DNA of 64,000 nucleotides from Caulobacter sp. CCUG 60055 (GTDB lineage: Bacteria; Pseudomonadota; Alphaproteobacteria; Caulobacterales; Caulobacteraceae), in assembly GCF_022750545.1 (NCBI RefSeq), contig NZ_PUIC01000007.1:59093-123092 (forward strand), given 5' to 3'. The notes beneath the pieces are model-generated. The model did no database searches. It worked only from the letters and a program-made list of their open reading frames with translations, and was not told the origin of the DNA. This document shows, one piece after another, positions 35,292 to 44,714 of this stretch (within the stretch, counting starts at the first letter, position 1; every line of letters starts with the position of its first letter). The position numbers were made by a program, and so were the translations under genes.

Positions 35292-36581
35292 ATGGACCGC
35301 ATCGCCATCTCCGGCGGCGCGCGGCTGCACGGGGAGATCCCGATCAGCGGCGCCAAGAACTCCGCCATCAAGTTGATGGCCGCCAGCCTGCTGACCGACG
35401 AGCCCGTGCGCCTGACCAACATGCCCAGGCTGGCGGACACCCGCTTCCTGGGGATGCTGCTGCGCCGCCTCGGCGTCGAGGTGGTCGAGCGCGACGGCCC
35501 CGACGGCCCCGAGACGGTGCTGCACGCGCCGGAGGTGACCAGCGCCTTCGCTCCCTACGATCTGGTGCGCCAGATGCGCGCCTCGTTCAACGTGCTCGGC
35601 CCGCTGATCGCCCGCACCGGCCACGCCAAGGTCTCGCTGCCCGGCGGCTGCACCATCGGCGCGCGGCCCGTCGACCTGCACCTGGACGCGCTGAGGGCGC
35701 TGGGCGCCCACATCGATCTGCACGAAGGCTATGTCTACGCCCAGGCGCCGCGCGGCCTGACCGGGGCGGAGATCGAGTTCCCCTTCGTCTCGGTGGGCGC
35801 GACCGAGCACGCCATGCTGGCCGCCGTGCTGGCGCATGGCGTGACCGTGCTGAAGAACGCCGCCTGCGAGCCGGAGATCGGCGACCTGGCCAACTGCCTC
35901 AACGCCATGGGCGCCCGCATCGAGGGCGTCGACACCGCGACCCTGACCATCACCGGCGTCGCCCGGCTGAAAGGCGTCACCCACTCGGTGATCCCCGACC
36001 GCATCGAGACCGGCACCTACGCCGTGGCGGCGGCGATGGCCGGCGGCGAGGTGCGCCTGACCCGCACCCGCAGCGACTTCATCCAGACCCTGCTCGACAA
36101 GATCGAGGAGGCGGGCGCCGACGTCGCCCACACCAACGACGGCGTGATCATCAAGCGCAACGGCGCGCGGCTGCGCGCGGTGGACGTCGAGACCGATCCC
36201 TTCCCGGGCTTCGCCACCGACCTCCAGGCCCAGTTCATGGCCCTGATGACCATGGCCGACGGCGAGAGCGTGATCCGCGAGACGGTGTTCGAGAATCGTT
36301 TCATGCACGTGCCCGAGCTGGCGCGGCTGGGCGCCGACATCGCCGTGTCCGGCCGCGAGGCGCGGGTGCGCGGGGTCGAGCGGCTGGAGGGCGCGCCGGT
36401 GATGGCCACCGACCTGCGCGCCTCGGTCAGCCTGGTGATCGCCGGGCTGGCGGCGCGGGGCGAGACCACGGTCAACCGGGTCTATCACCTCGACCGCGGC
36501 TTCGAGCGGCTGGAAGAGAAGCTCAGCGCCTGCGGGGCGCAGATCCGCCGCATCAAGGGCGACGGCGACGACGAGGAGTAG
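35292..36581 (+). CDS. murA: UDP-N-acetylglucosamine 1-carboxyvinyltransferase (MurA)
   Basis: 429 residues, the normal length. It transfers enolpyruvate from phosphoenolpyruvate to UDP-GlcNAc, the first committed step of peptidoglycan synthesis, in the cytoplasm. The substrate-binding K22 ([10 protein letters not shown]) and the catalytic Cys120 in [15 protein letters not shown], the residue attacked by fosfomycin, are intact. The start is the ATG at 35292 behind GAGGA; a frame from 35202 adds a non-homologous N-terminus. Seven bases separate it from the DUF2948 gene, giving the murA-DUF2948-hisD order familiar from Caulobacterales. Confidence 0.97.
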   Translation: MDRIAISGGARLHGEIPISGAKNSAIKLMAASLLTDEPVRLTNMPRLADTRFLGMLLRRLGVEVVERDGPDGPETVLHAPEVTSAFAPYDLVRQMRASFNVLGPLIARTGHAKVSLPGGCTIGARPVDLHLDALRALGAHIDLHEGYVYAQAPRGLTGAEIEFPFVSVGATEHAMLAAVLAHGVTVLKNAACEPEIGDLANCLNAMGARIEGVDTATLTITGVARLKGVTHSVIPDRIETGTYAVAAAMAGGEVRLTRTRSDFIQTLLDKIEEAGADVAHTNDGVIIKRNGARLRAVDVETDPFPGFATDLQAQFMALMTMADGESVIRETVFENRFMHVPELARLGADIAVSGREARVRGVERLEGAPVMATDLRASVSLVIAGLAARGETTVNRVYHLDRGFERLEEKLSACGAQIRRIKGDGDDEE

Positions 36582-36588
36582 GGACAGG

Positions 36589-37029
36589 ATGTCGACGGCC
36601 AGACCGCTGCAGCTTCTCGCGCAGGACGAGGAAGACCTCGGCGTGCTGTCGGCCGCGCTGCAGGACGCCGTGGCCAAGATCGGCGACATCTCCTACGAGG
36701 CCGCCGCGCGGCGGCTGACCCTGACCTTCAACCGGTTCCGCTGGGAGGCGGGGGCCGCCGGCGACGCCGCGGCCGGCGAGCGGGTCCGCTGCGGGCTGCA
36801 GTTCGGCTGCGTGCTGGGCGTGCAGGCCCGCAACCTGCGCCGCGAGCCCAAGAACGCCGTGGTCGAGCTCCTGGCCCTGACCTTCGTTCCCGGCGAGGCG
36901 CCCGGCGGGGTGGTCAGCCTGGCCTTCGCCGGCGGCGGCGACCTGCGGGTCGAGGTCGAATGCATCGAGGCGGCCCTGGCCGACCTCTCGGCGCCCTGGC
37001 CGACCAGGCACGCGCCGGCGCACGGCTAG
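36589..37029 (+). CDS. DUF2948 family protein
   Basis: 146 residues that match my memory of DUF2948, a conserved alphaproteobacterial family commonly encoded between murA and hisD. The pattern LLAQDEEDLGVLSAALQDAV ... RRLTLTFNRFRWE ... VEVECIEAALADL is characteristic. Cytoplasmic, no membrane segment. Its function is not known to me. It is seven bases downstream of murA and here is followed not by hisD but by a chromate-transporter gene. Confidence 0.85.
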   Translation: MSTARPLQLLAQDEEDLGVLSAALQDAVAKIGDISYEAAARRLTLTFNRFRWEAGAAGDAAAGERVRCGLQFGCVLGVQARNLRREPKNAVVELLALTFVPGEAPGGVVSLAFAGGGDLRVEVECIEAALADLSAPWPTRHAPAHG

Positions 37030-37050
37030 GCGCGTCCGGGGGGGCGGGGC

Positions 37051-38262
37051 ATGACTTCGACCGGCGCCCCGGCCGCCGCCAAGGGATCCTGGGGCGAGGT
37101 GTTCCTGGCCTTCCTGGGCCTGGGCCTCACCGCGTTCGGCGGGCCGATCGCCCATCTGGGCTATTTCCGAGAAGCGTTCGTCGTCCGGCGCGGATGGCTG
37201 AGCGAGGCGGCCTACGGGGACATCGTCGCCCTCTGCCAGTTCCTGCCTGGGCCGGCCAGCAGCCAGACGGCCCTGGCGCTGGGGCGGCTGCGGGCCGGCT
37301 ACGGCGGAGCCTTCGCCGCCTGGCTGGGGTTCACGGCGCCCTCGGCGGTCCTGATGATCCTGTTCGCCTATGTCGCGCCGCAGGCCTCGCGGTGGATCGG
37401 CGGCGGCTGGGTCCACGGGCTGAAGATCGCCGCTGTGGCCGTGGTGGCCCAGGCGGTGCTGGCGATGGGCCGGATCCTGGCCCCGGACCGGCCGCGGGCG
37501 GCCCTGATGGTCGCCGCCGCCGTGCTGAGCCTGGCGTGGGCTTCGCCTCTGAGCCAGTTCGCCTGTCTGGCGGCGGGCGCGGCGGTCGGGGCCATGCGGC
37601 TGCGCGCGGTCGGCGAGGGCGGGGCGTCGGGGTCGCCGTCCGTCGCCGGGCGACGGCGGGTCGGCGCGGCGTGGCTGGCGCTGTTCGCGGCGCTGCTTGT
37701 CGCCGGGCCCTTGCTGGCCGGCCTGACCGGCGATCACGGCCTCGACCTGTTCGCGCGTTTCTTCAGGACCGGCGCGCTGGTGTTCGGCGGCGGCCACGTG
37801 GTCCTGCCCCTGTTGCGGGCCGAGGTCGTCCGGCCGGGCTGGATCGACCAGGACGCCTTCCTCGCCGGCTATGGGGCGGTCCAGGCCGCGCCTGGGCCGC
37901 TGTTCACCTTCGCGGCCTATCTGGGGGCGGCCATGCGCCCGGCGCCGAACGGCGTGGCCGGCGGGCTGCTCTGTCTGGCGGCGATGTTCCTGCCGTCGTT
38001 CTTGCTGGTGTTCGGCGCCTGGCCGTTCTGGGAGCGCGTGCGCCGGTTCGCCGCGGCGCAGGGCGCGCTGCGCGGCGCCAACGCGGCGGTGACGGGCCTT
38101 CTGCTGGCGGCGCTGTACGATCCCCTGTGGACCGGCGCCATCCAGGCGCCGAAGGACGCCGCCGTCCTGGCGGTCGCGGCGGGGTTGCTGCTGGCCTTCC
38201 GGGCGCCGCCCTGGGTCGTGACCCTGTTCTGCGCGGCGGCCGGCGCGATCACGGCGGGCTAG
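37051..38262 (+). CDS. chrA: ChrA-family chromate efflux transporter
   Basis: 403 residues with about 10-12 hydrophobic segments in two homologous halves, the long-chain CHR form. The N-terminal half has FLGLGLTAFGGPIAHLGYF and FLPGPASSQTALALG; the C-terminal half repeats the pattern as RTGALVFGGGHVVLPLL and AVQAAPGPLFTFAAYLG. Family knowledge: CHR proteins export chromate, probably by sulfate/chromate antiport. Ribosome site GGGGCGGGG before the ATG. It lies inside the otherwise conserved murA-DUF2948-hisD block, suggesting insertion, though GC content and codon use look native. Confidence 0.88.
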   Translation: MTSTGAPAAAKGSWGEVFLAFLGLGLTAFGGPIAHLGYFREAFVVRRGWLSEAAYGDIVALCQFLPGPASSQTALALGRLRAGYGGAFAAWLGFTAPSAVLMILFAYVAPQASRWIGGGWVHGLKIAAVAVVAQAVLAMGRILAPDRPRAALMVAAAVLSLAWASPLSQFACLAAGAAVGAMRLRAVGEGGASGSPSVAGRRRVGAAWLALFAALLVAGPLLAGLTGDHGLDLFARFFRTGALVFGGGHVVLPLLRAEVVRPGWIDQDAFLAGYGAVQAAPGPLFTFAAYLGAAMRPAPNGVAGGLLCLAAMFLPSFLLVFGAWPFWERVRRFAAAQGALRGANAAVTGLLLAALYDPLWTGAIQAPKDAAVLAVAAGLLLAFRAPPWVVTLFCAAAGAITAG

Positions 38263-38321
38263 CCGAGGCCGGCGCGCTTATTTGGTCTTGCGCTTCGGCG
38301 CAGAACCGGGATGAAGACGGC

Positions 38322-39605
38322 ATGCGCCGCTTTAACGTCCAAGACCCCGCCTTCGACGCTGCGTTCCAGGCCTTCCTGGACGAGCGGCGCGGCTCGCCGG
38401 CCGATGTCGACGCGGCGGTGGCGGAGATCCTCGACGCCGTGCGGACCGAGGGGCTGGCGGCTGTGCTGCGGTTCGCCGAGCGTTTCGACAAGGTCCGCCT
38501 GACCGAAGCCACCATCCGCGTCACGCCCGAGGAGATCGACGCCGGGGCGGCCGAGTGCCCGGCCGAGGTGCGCGAGGCCATCGCCTTCGCCGCCCAGCGC
38601 ATCCGCGCCTATCACGAGCGCCAGCGGCCGGCCGACCAGCGCTTCGTCGACGAGGCGGGGGTCGAGCTGGGCTGGCGCTGGACGCCGCTGGAGGCCGTGG
38701 GCGTCTATGTGCCGGGCGGCCGGGCGGCCTATCCCTCGACGGTGCTGATGAACGCGGTGCCCGCCGCGGTCGCCGGGGTCGACCGCATCGCCATGGTCAC
38801 GCCGCCGGGCCGGCTGCAGCCGGCGGTGCTGGCGGCGGCCAAGGCGGCCGGCGTCACCGAGGTCTGGCGTGTCGGCGGCGCCCATGCGGCGGCGGCCCTG
38901 GCCTATGGCGCCGGGCCCATCGCGCCGGTGGACAAGATCGTCGGTCCCGGCAACGCCTACGTCACCGCCGCCAAGCGCCGCCTCTATGGCGTGGTCGGCA
39001 TCGACGCCCTGGCCGGCCCCTCCGAGATCGTGGTGGTGGCCGACGCCGCCAACGACCCGGAATGGATCGCCGCCGACCTGTTGTCCCAGGCCGAGCACGA
39101 CCCGGCCGCCCAATCCATCCTCATCACCGACGACGAGGCCTTCGCCGCCGCCGTCGAGGCCGCCGTCGCGCGCCAGCTGACGGTGCTGGCCACCGGCCAG
39201 GACGCCGCCGCGTCCTGGCGCGACCACGGCGCGGTGATCATCGCGCCGCTGGACGCCTCGCCCCGCCTGGTCGACCTGATCGCGCCCGAGCACGTCGAGT
39301 TCGCGGTGGACGAGCCCGAGCGCCTGGCCGACCGCGTGCGTCACGCCGGGGCGATCTTCCTGGGCCGGCTGACGCCGGAGGCCATCGGCGACTATGTGGC
39401 CGGCTCGAACCATGTGCTGCCCACCAGCCGCGCCGCGCGGTTCTCGTCGGGCCTGTCGATCTACGACTTCATCAAGCGAACCTCGATCGTGAAGTGCGAC
39501 GCCGCCGCCTTCGCCAGGCTCGGCCCGCCGACCGTGGCCCTGGCCGACGCCGAGGGCCTGCCCGCCCACGCCCGCTCCGCCGCCGTCAGGCTGGGCCATG
39601 GTTGA
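38322..39605 (+). CDS. hisD: Histidinol dehydrogenase
   Basis: 427 residues. It catalyses the last two steps of histidine synthesis, oxidising L-histidinol to histidine with NAD and Zn. Landmarks are [54 protein letters not shown], the metal/active-site stretch [13 protein letters not shown] and the paired His of APEHVEF. The ATG at 38322 suits the family N-terminus; the much longer open frame reaching 36960 is a shadow of chrA and DUF2948. The stop overlaps the start of the UPF0262 gene. Confidence 0.96.
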   Translation: MRRFNVQDPAFDAAFQAFLDERRGSPADVDAAVAEILDAVRTEGLAAVLRFAERFDKVRLTEATIRVTPEEIDAGAAECPAEVREAIAFAAQRIRAYHERQRPADQRFVDEAGVELGWRWTPLEAVGVYVPGGRAAYPSTVLMNAVPAAVAGVDRIAMVTPPGRLQPAVLAAAKAAGVTEVWRVGGAHAAAALAYGAGPIAPVDKIVGPGNAYVTAAKRRLYGVVGIDALAGPSEIVVVADAANDPEWIAADLLSQAEHDPAAQSILITDDEAFAAAVEAAVARQLTVLATGQDAAASWRDHGAVIIAPLDASPRLVDLIAPEHVEFAVDEPERLADRVRHAGAIFLGRLTPEAIGDYVAGSNHVLPTSRAARFSSGLSIYDFIKRTSIVKCDAAAFARLGPPTVALADAEGLPAHARSAAVRLGHG

Positions 39606-40074
39606 GGATCGCGCGCGGCATCACCTGCAGTCGGTCGTCATCGACGAGGCCTCGCTGGCCTCGGCGTCGCGCGACCAGGAGCATGAGCGGCAGGTCGCCA
39701 TCTTCGACCTGCTCGAGGAGAACTATTTCGAACCCGACGGCTCCGCCGGCGGGCCGTACGACCTGACCGTCGGCCTGGTGGACAATCGGCTGTCGCTGGA
39801 TATCCGCGGCCCTGGCTATGAGCGCGGCCACCTGTTGTCGCTGTCGCCCCTGCGCGGCGTCATCAAGGACTATTTCCTGGTCTGCGAGAGCTATTACGAC
39901 GCCATCCGCAACGCTTCGCCCGCCCAGATCGAAGCCTTGGACATGGGGCGGCGCGGCCTGCACAACGAAGGCTCGTCCCTGCTGCGGGCGCGGCTGGACG
40001 GCAAGGTCAAGACCGACCTCGACACCGCCCGCCGCCTGTTCACCCTGATCTGCGCGCTGCACTGGCGGGGGTAG
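39598..40074 (+). CDS. UPF0262 family protein
   Basis: 158 residues, overlapping the end of hisD by eight bases. It carries the features I know for UPF0262, an alphaproteobacterial family next to hisD: ERQVAIFDLLEENYFEP, YDLTVGLVDNRLSLDIRG and KVKTDLDTARRLFTLICALH. Cytoplasmic and acidic. Function unknown. It is probably co-transcribed with hisD and with the phosphatase gene two bases downstream. Confidence 0.88.
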   Translation: MVEDRARHHLQSVVIDEASLASASRDQEHERQVAIFDLLEENYFEPDGSAGGPYDLTVGLVDNRLSLDIRGPGYERGHLLSLSPLRGVIKDYFLVCESYYDAIRNASPAQIEALDMGRRGLHNEGSSLLRARLDGKVKTDLDTARRLFTLICALHWRG

Positions 40075-40076
40075 GC

Positions 40077-40529
40077 TTGGCGGTCGAGCTCCCCGGCGCC
40101 GTCCTGTTCGCCTGCAACTTCAATCGCGTGCGCTCGCCGATGGCCGAGGCGATGATGAAGCTGCGGTTCGGCGACCGCGTCTTCGTCGACAGCTGCGGCC
40201 TGAAGCGCGACGGCGGCGAGGCCGACCCCTTCGTCCTGGCCGCCCTGGACGAGGTGGGCGTCGACCTGGCCCGGCACCGCTCGAAGACCTTCGACGACCT
40301 GGAGGACGGCTCGTTCGACCTGGTCATCTCGCTGACCCCCGAGGCGCACCACCGCGCCGTCGAGCTGTCGCGCGGCCGCGCCGCCGAGATCGAGTACTGG
40401 CCGACCCTCGACCCGACCCTGGCGTCCGGTTCGCGCGAACAGATGCTCGACGCCTATCGGCAGGTCCGCGACGGCCTGCAGGACCGCATCCTCGGCCGCT
40501 TCGGCCGGCCGGCCACCTTCGGCGGCTAG
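40077..40529 (+). CDS. Low-molecular-weight protein-tyrosine-phosphatase-like protein
   Basis: 150 residues. The P-loop is FACNFNRVRSPMAEA, with C13 and R19 in the CX5R arrangement, and the late acid is in the WPTLDPTL region. Family members are tyrosine phosphatases or thioredoxin-type arsenate reductases; the P-loop CNFNRVRS fits the phosphatase-like group found after hisD in alphaproteobacteria. The start is a TTG two bases past the UPF0262 stop, with GGGGGTAGG as ribosome site. It converges on the LysR gene with a single base between stops. Confidence 0.82.
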   Translation: MAVELPGAVLFACNFNRVRSPMAEAMMKLRFGDRVFVDSCGLKRDGGEADPFVLAALDEVGVDLARHRSKTFDDLEDGSFDLVISLTPEAHHRAVELSRGRAAEIEYWPTLDPTLASGSREQMLDAYRQVRDGLQDRILGRFGRPATFGG

Positions 40530-40530
40530 G

Positions 40531-41475
40531 TCACGCCGGCGGCAGCGCCACGCAGCGGGCCTTGTCGGCCGAGGTCGAGATGGCGACGACGAAGTCGAGG
40601 AAGCGCCGCACCTTGGCCGGCGGCATGCGCCGCGACGGGTGGTAGGCGTAGATCGGGAACAGCTCCTCGCTCCAGTCGGGGAACAGCTCGACCAGCCGGC
40701 CGTCGGCCAGCCAGTCGCCCATGCCCAGCGCCGTGAACTGGGCCACGCCCTGGCCGGCGATGCAGGCGCCGATGGCGGTGGCGGCGTCGTCGAGCAGGAG
40801 GGGGCCGTCGACCTCGACCTTGAGCACCTGGCCGTCGCGATGGAACTCCCACTCGAAAGGGCGGCCGGTGGCGGGGGCGCGGAACAGGATGCAGGTGTGG
40901 CCGTCGTCGGCCAGGGCCTGCGGCGTCGCCGGCCGGCCGCGCCGGGCGATGTAGCCGGGCGAGGCGACGGTCAGGATGCGCGTGCGCAGCAGCAGGCGCG
41001 CGATCAGCGACGACGGTTCCGGCTCGCCCATGCGCACGCCGATGTCGAAGCCTTCGGCCACGAGGTCGCCGGGATGGATCGACGCCGACAACTCCAAGGA
41101 CAGGTCGGGGAAGGCGGCCAGGAACTCGCCGATGCGCGGGGCCAGGACCAGGCGCGAGAAATAGGGGTCGACCTTGACCCGCAGCCGTCCCCTGGGTTCG
41201 GCCACGGCGCCGCCGGCCTGGATGGCCGCGTCCTCCAGGCCCCGCAGCAGGGGCGCGACCTCTTCATAGAAGCGCCGGCCCTCGTCGGTCAGGACGACGG
41301 CGCGCGGGGTGCGGTCGAGCAGCCTGACCCCGACGCGCTGCTCCAGGCGGGCGACGGCGCGGCTGACGCCGGACTGGCTGAGGCCCAGGCTCTCGCCGGC
41401 GCGCACGAAGCTGCCGGCCTCGACCACCGCCGCCAGGACGCTGATTCCGCTGAGCAGGCGACCGTCGAAGGGCAT
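40531..41475 (-). CDS. LysR-family transcriptional regulator
   Basis: 314 residues: an N-terminal winged HTH (FVRAGESLGLSQSGVSRAVA, RLEQRVGVRLLDRTPRAVVL) and a C-terminal periplasmic-binding-protein-like effector domain (residues ~90-300). The ATG 41475 follows GGTGACGC. It is divergently transcribed from the SDR gene at 41595, the standard arrangement for a LysR regulator and its target, with 119 bp between them. The pair interrupts the block between the phosphatase and infA genes. Its inducer is unknown. Confidence 0.92.
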   Translation of the reverse strand: MPFDGRLLSGISVLAAVVEAGSFVRAGESLGLSQSGVSRAVARLEQRVGVRLLDRTPRAVVLTDEGRRFYEEVAPLLRGLEDAAIQAGGAVAEPRGRLRVKVDPYFSRLVLAPRIGEFLAAFPDLSLELSASIHPGDLVAEGFDIGVRMGEPEPSSLIARLLLRTRILTVASPGYIARRGRPATPQALADDGHTCILFRAPATGRPFEWEFHRDGQVLKVEVDGPLLLDDAATAIGACIAGQGVAQFTALGMGDWLADGRLVELFPDWSEELFPIYAYHPSRRMPPAKVRRFLDFVVAISTSADKARCVALPPA

Positions 41476-41594
41476 GCGTCACCATGATCTGAACGCATCA
41501 TAGAGCTGACAAAGATGCGTTCGCGTCAAGGTCGCTTCGCCGCGATGGTGTGTCCGCAGCCGCGAGGGCTGCCGACGGCGTTGGAGTGTGGATC

Positions 41595-42314
41595 ATGCGA
41601 TTCGCGGACAAGAGAATCTGGGTGTTGGGCGGCGGCTCCGGCATCGGGCTGGCGGTGGCCCAGGCGGCGGCGCGGGAGGGCGGGGCGGTGACCATCGTCG
41701 CCCGCCGGCCGGAGCGCCTGGATGCGGCCCTGGCCGTGCTGCCCGACGGGGCTGACGGGCATGTGGCCGACCTGGCGGACGAGGCCCAGACCGCCGCGCT
41801 GTTCGCCAGGGCCGAGCCGTTCGACCATCTGGTGTTCACCGCCGGCGACGCCCTGCAGGTCGGCGCGGTCGGCGAGACCGATCTGGCGGCGGCGCGGGCG
41901 GCCTACGACGTGCGGGTGTGGGGCGCGCTCGCCGCGGCCAAGCACGCCGCGCCGCACATCCGGCCCGGCGGGTCGGTCACGTTGACGACCGGCGTCGCCG
42001 GCCGCCGGCCGATGAAGGGCTGGGCGGTGGCGGCCGGGGTGTGCGGGGCGATCGAATCCCTGGCGCGGGGGCTGGCGCTGGAGCTGGCGCCGCTGCGGGT
42101 GAACGCCGTCGCGCCCGGCCTGGTGCGCACCCCGTTGTGGGACCCGATGCCGGCGCAGGAGCGCGAGGCGGTGTTCGCCCATGTCGGCGCCGGCTTGCCG
42201 GTCGGCCGGGTCGGCGAGGCCGACGACCTGGCCAAGGCCTATCTCTATCTGATGGAAGGGGGCTACAGCACCGGACAGACCGTCGTGGTCGACGGCGGCG
42301 GCGTTCTGGTCTAG
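41595..42314 (+). CDS. Atypical short-chain dehydrogenase/reductase lacking the YxxxK motif
   Basis: 239 residues from the ATG behind TTGGAGTG. The Rossmann nucleotide site is intact (WVLGGGSGIGLAVAQAA) and the C-terminus ends in the SDR-like GQTVVVDGGGV. However, where the catalytic Tyr-x-x-x-Lys should be, the sequence is W143-A-V-A-A147, and the usual catalytic Ser is replaced by Thr in TLTTGVAG. It may bind NAD(P) without classical SDR chemistry, or belong to a divergent SDR group. Divergent from, and probably controlled by, the LysR gene. Confidence 0.85.
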   Translation: MRFADKRIWVLGGGSGIGLAVAQAAAREGGAVTIVARRPERLDAALAVLPDGADGHVADLADEAQTAALFARAEPFDHLVFTAGDALQVGAVGETDLAAARAAYDVRVWGALAAAKHAAPHIRPGGSVTLTTGVAGRRPMKGWAVAAGVCGAIESLARGLALELAPLRVNAVAPGLVRTPLWDPMPAQEREAVFAHVGAGLPVGRVGEADDLAKAYLYLMEGGYSTGQTVVVDGGGVLV

Positions 42315-42345
42315 AGCCCGCATGGCCCGGTCGGGACGAGCGCCA

Positions 42346-42375
42346 TCGACGCGGCTGACTTGACTGAGGTATACT
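42346..42375 (+). promoter_or_regulatory. Candidate infA promoter
   Basis: TCGACG (42346-42351), 18 bases, TATACT (42370-42375); the -10 matches 5/6 of consensus. Transcription would start near 42382, just before the hairpin at 42390. Assigned by eye. Confidence 0.35.
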
Positions 42376-42389
42376 GACCGTCACAGAGC

Positions 42390-42427
42390 ACGGCTCGCGG
42401 CCTGATTCGGCGCGGGCCGTCTTTGCA
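42390..42427 (+). terminator. Hairpin before infA (terminator of the SDR gene or infA leader element)
   Basis: ACGGCTCGCG pairs with CGCGGGCCGT (ten pairs, one G-T) around an 11-base loop and is followed by CTTTGCATTTG. It is 75 bp past the SDR stop and inside the expected infA leader, so it may terminate read-through or shape the leader. Confidence 0.45.
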
Positions 42428-42473
42428 TTTGCGCGTGGCGACCGTCGCGGCGCGCTGTCCCGAGAGAGGCCGT

Positions 42474-42692
42474 ATGGCGAAAGAAGAACTGTTGGAATTC
42501 CCTGGCACGGTCAGCGAACTGCTGCCGAACGCCACGTTCCGCGTGAAACTTGAGAACGATCACGAAATCATCGCCCACACCGCCGGCAAGATGCGCAAGA
42601 ACCGCATCCGCGTGCTGGCGGGCGACAAGGTCCTGGTCGAGATGACCCCTTACGACCTGACCAAGGGCCGCATCACCTACCGCTTCAAGTAA
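42474..42692 (+). CDS. infA: Translation initiation factor IF-1
   Basis: 72 residues, the exact usual length, of a single OB-fold (S1-type) protein that binds the ribosomal A site during initiation. Conserved stretches include [39 protein letters not shown] and [10 protein letters not shown]. The ATG 42474 follows GAGAGAGG; the open frame from 42423 is an unlikely extension. It heads the infA-maf-RNase E/G-yacG series on the plus strand. Codon use shows the moderate bias of a highly expressed gene (GAACTG, AAGAAC). Confidence 0.97.
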   Translation: MAKEELLEFPGTVSELLPNATFRVKLENDHEIIAHTAGKMRKNRIRVLAGDKVLVEMTPYDLTKGRITYRFK

Positions 42693-42756
42693 GGTCCGGC
42701 TTGACTGGACCTGCGACCTCGACGGGCGTCCTCGGGCGCCCGATGGCGGGCCGGCC

Positions 42757-43380
42757 GTGAGCGCCGCCGCCGACAGGGACGCCGGGAAGGCGTCCGCTTC
42801 CGCCTCAGCGCCCCTGGTTCTCGCCAGCGCCAGCCCGCGCCGGCTCGATCTGCTGCGGCAGATCGGCGTCGAGCCCGACCGCGTCGACCCGGCCGACATC
42901 GACGAGACCCCGCATCCGGGCGAACTTCCGCGCCGCCTCGCCGTCCGCCTGGCCGAGGCCAAGGCCCAGGCCGCGGCGGCGCGCAACGCCGGCGCCTTCG
43001 TCATCGGCTCCGACACCGTGGTCGCGGTGGGCCGGCGCATCCTGCCCAAGGCCGAAACCGAGGCCGAGGCGCGCGATTGCCTGTCGCTGCTGTCGGGACG
43101 GGCCCACCGCGTGCTCACCGGCGTGGCCGTGGCCTCGCCCGAGGGGCGTTGCGTCGTGCGGCTCAGCGAGACCCGTCTGCACTTCAAGCGGCTGACCCGC
43201 GACGAGGTCGAGGCCTATGTCGCCGGCGGCGAATGGCGCGGCAAGGCCGGAGGCTACGGCGTCCAAGGCCGGGCCGGCGCCTTCGTCATCAGCCTGCAAG
43301 GCTCCTACAGCGCCGTCGTCGGCCTGCCGCTCTACGAGACCGCGACCCTGCTGGAAGGGCTGGGCTGGCGGCGCCCGTGA
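42757..43380 (+). CDS. maf: Maf-family nucleotide pyrophosphatase
   Basis: 207 residues. Family knowledge: Maf proteins hydrolyse non-canonical or modified nucleoside triphosphates (dTTP/UTP or m7GTP) and affect septum formation. Signature elements are [18 protein letters not shown], the catalytic GSDTVVAVG, the [17 protein letters not shown] segment and [22 protein letters not shown] start gives a 17-residue Ala/Ser-rich extension before the LVLAS core. The stop overlaps the GTG start of the next gene (GTGA). Sub-family (YhdE or YceF type) not decided. Confidence 0.92.
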   Translation: MSAAADRDAGKASASASAPLVLASASPRRLDLLRQIGVEPDRVDPADIDETPHPGELPRRLAVRLAEAKAQAAAARNAGAFVIGSDTVVAVGRRILPKAETEAEARDCLSLLSGRAHRVLTGVAVASPEGRCVVRLSETRLHFKRLTRDEVEAYVAGGEWRGKAGGYGVQGRAGAFVISLQGSYSAVVGLPLYETATLLEGLGWRRP

Positions 43381-44426
43381 GCGGGCGGCGGCTGCTCCTC
43401 GACGACGGCCCGGGCGAGGCCCGCGGCGTGGTCCTGCTGGACGGGCGGCCCGAGCGGCTGTTGATCGAACGCGCCGACGATTCGCCCATGCAGCGGCTGG
43501 GCGCCCGCATCGTCGCCCGCGTCCGGCGGGTCGAACGGGCCATGGCGAGCGCCTTCCTCGACCTGGGGGAGGGGCCGGACGCGGTCCTGGCCCTGGCGGG
43601 CGACGCCGCCGACGTGACCGAGGGCGCCTGGATCGAGATCGAGATCGCCGGCGAGGCCCGCCACGGCAAGGGCGCGACGGCGCGTCTCGTCGGCCATGCC
43701 GACGGGCCCCAACGGCTGACGGCGCCGGCGCCGTCCCTAAACGACCGGCTGAGGACCTTCGCCCCCGGGGCGGCGATCGAGCAGGGCGCGGTCGCCCGCG
43801 ACGCCGCCGACGCCGCCGAGGCCGCCGTCCTGGCCGTCGTCCACCCCTTGCCCGGCGGCGGCTCCCTGGCCGTCGAGCCCACCCGGGCGCTGACGGCGGT
43901 CGACGTCGATCTCGGCGCGCGGGCCGGACGCGGCGGCGACGCCCGCCGTGCGGCGCGGGCCGCCAACCTCGCCGCCATCGCCGAGACCGCACGCCTGTTG
44001 CGGCTCAAGGGGCTCGGCGGACTGGTCGTCATCGACCTGGCCGGCAAGGGCCACGACGGCGCGGCGATGTCGGCCCAGGCCAAGGCGGCGTTCGCCGCCG
44101 ACGGCGCGGGCGTCGTCATCGGCCCGATCAGCCGCTTCGGCGCGCTGGAGCTGGTCGCGCCGCGCACAGGGCGGCCGACGGCCGAGCGGCTGTGCGATCC
44201 CGACGGGCGTCTGTCGGCGGCGACGGCGGCCCTGCGGCTGCTGCGGGCGCTGGAGCGCGAGGGGCGGGCCGATCCCGGCGGGCGGCTGAGCGCGCGCTGC
44301 TCGACCGAGGTCGAGGCCGCGGCGCGACCCTATATAGACAGCCTGACCGCCCGCATCGGCCCGCGCTTCGCCCTGGTCGGAGAGGCGGGCCGGGCGCGCG
44401 AGGACATGGAAGTGAGCACGGCATGA
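43377..44426 (+). CDS. Short RNase E/G-family protein
   Basis: 350 residues, clearly shorter than RNase G (~490) or RNase E. It starts at a GTG overlapping the maf stop. An S1-like N-terminal half ([20 protein letters not shown]) precedes the metal-dependent nuclease core. The two Mg-binding Asp are in the expected places: D176 in [10 protein letters not shown] and D220 in [11 protein letters not shown], matching RNase E D303 and D346. The Zn-link cysteines and the C-terminal small domain are reduced or absent. This short form is commonly found between maf and yacG in alphaproteobacteria. A role in RNA maturation is inferred. Confidence 0.85.
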   Translation: MSGRRLLLDDGPGEARGVVLLDGRPERLLIERADDSPMQRLGARIVARVRRVERAMASAFLDLGEGPDAVLALAGDAADVTEGAWIEIEIAGEARHGKGATARLVGHADGPQRLTAPAPSLNDRLRTFAPGAAIEQGAVARDAADAAEAAVLAVVHPLPGGGSLAVEPTRALTAVDVDLGARAGRGGDARRAARAANLAAIAETARLLRLKGLGGLVVIDLAGKGHDGAAMSAQAKAAFAADGAGVVIGPISRFGALELVAPRTGRPTAERLCDPDGRLSAATAALRLLRALEREGRADPGGRLSARCSTEVEAAARPYIDSLTARIGPRFALVGEAGRAREDMEVSTA

Positions 44427-44596
44427 GCAAGGCCTGCCCGATTTGCGACAAACCCGCCGACCCGGCCTACCGGCCGTTCTGCAGCAAGCGTTGCGCCGAC
44501 GTCGACCTGCAGCGCTGGTTGACCGGCGGCTACGCCATCCCGGCGGTCGAGGGGGACGACGACGGCGAGGAGCGGCGGGTTTCCGACGACGTCTGA
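44423..44596 (+). CDS. yacG: YacG-type zinc protein (DNA gyrase inhibitor family)
   Basis: 57 residues with a four-Cys zinc site, C5, C8, C20, C24 (CPICDK...FCSKRCADVDLQRW). In E. coli YacG binds GyrB and blocks DNA binding; the same role is only inferred here. The ATG overlaps the stop of the RNase E/G-family gene (ATGA). The C-terminal tail is acidic (EGDDDGEE). The tRNA-Phe gene follows 118 bp downstream, the usual order in Caulobacterales. Confidence 0.92.
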   Translation: MSKACPICDKPADPAYRPFCSKRCADVDLQRWLTGGYAIPAVEGDDDGEERRVSDDV

Positions 44597-44714
44597 CGAA
44601 AAGCGCTGGAACCTGCAAAGGGGCGCTGGACAGCGTCTGACGGCTCACCTATAGACGGCGCCTCCGCGGTCCACGCGGGCTGGACGCCCCCTTCACGGGC
44701 CGTCCCCTTTACGG

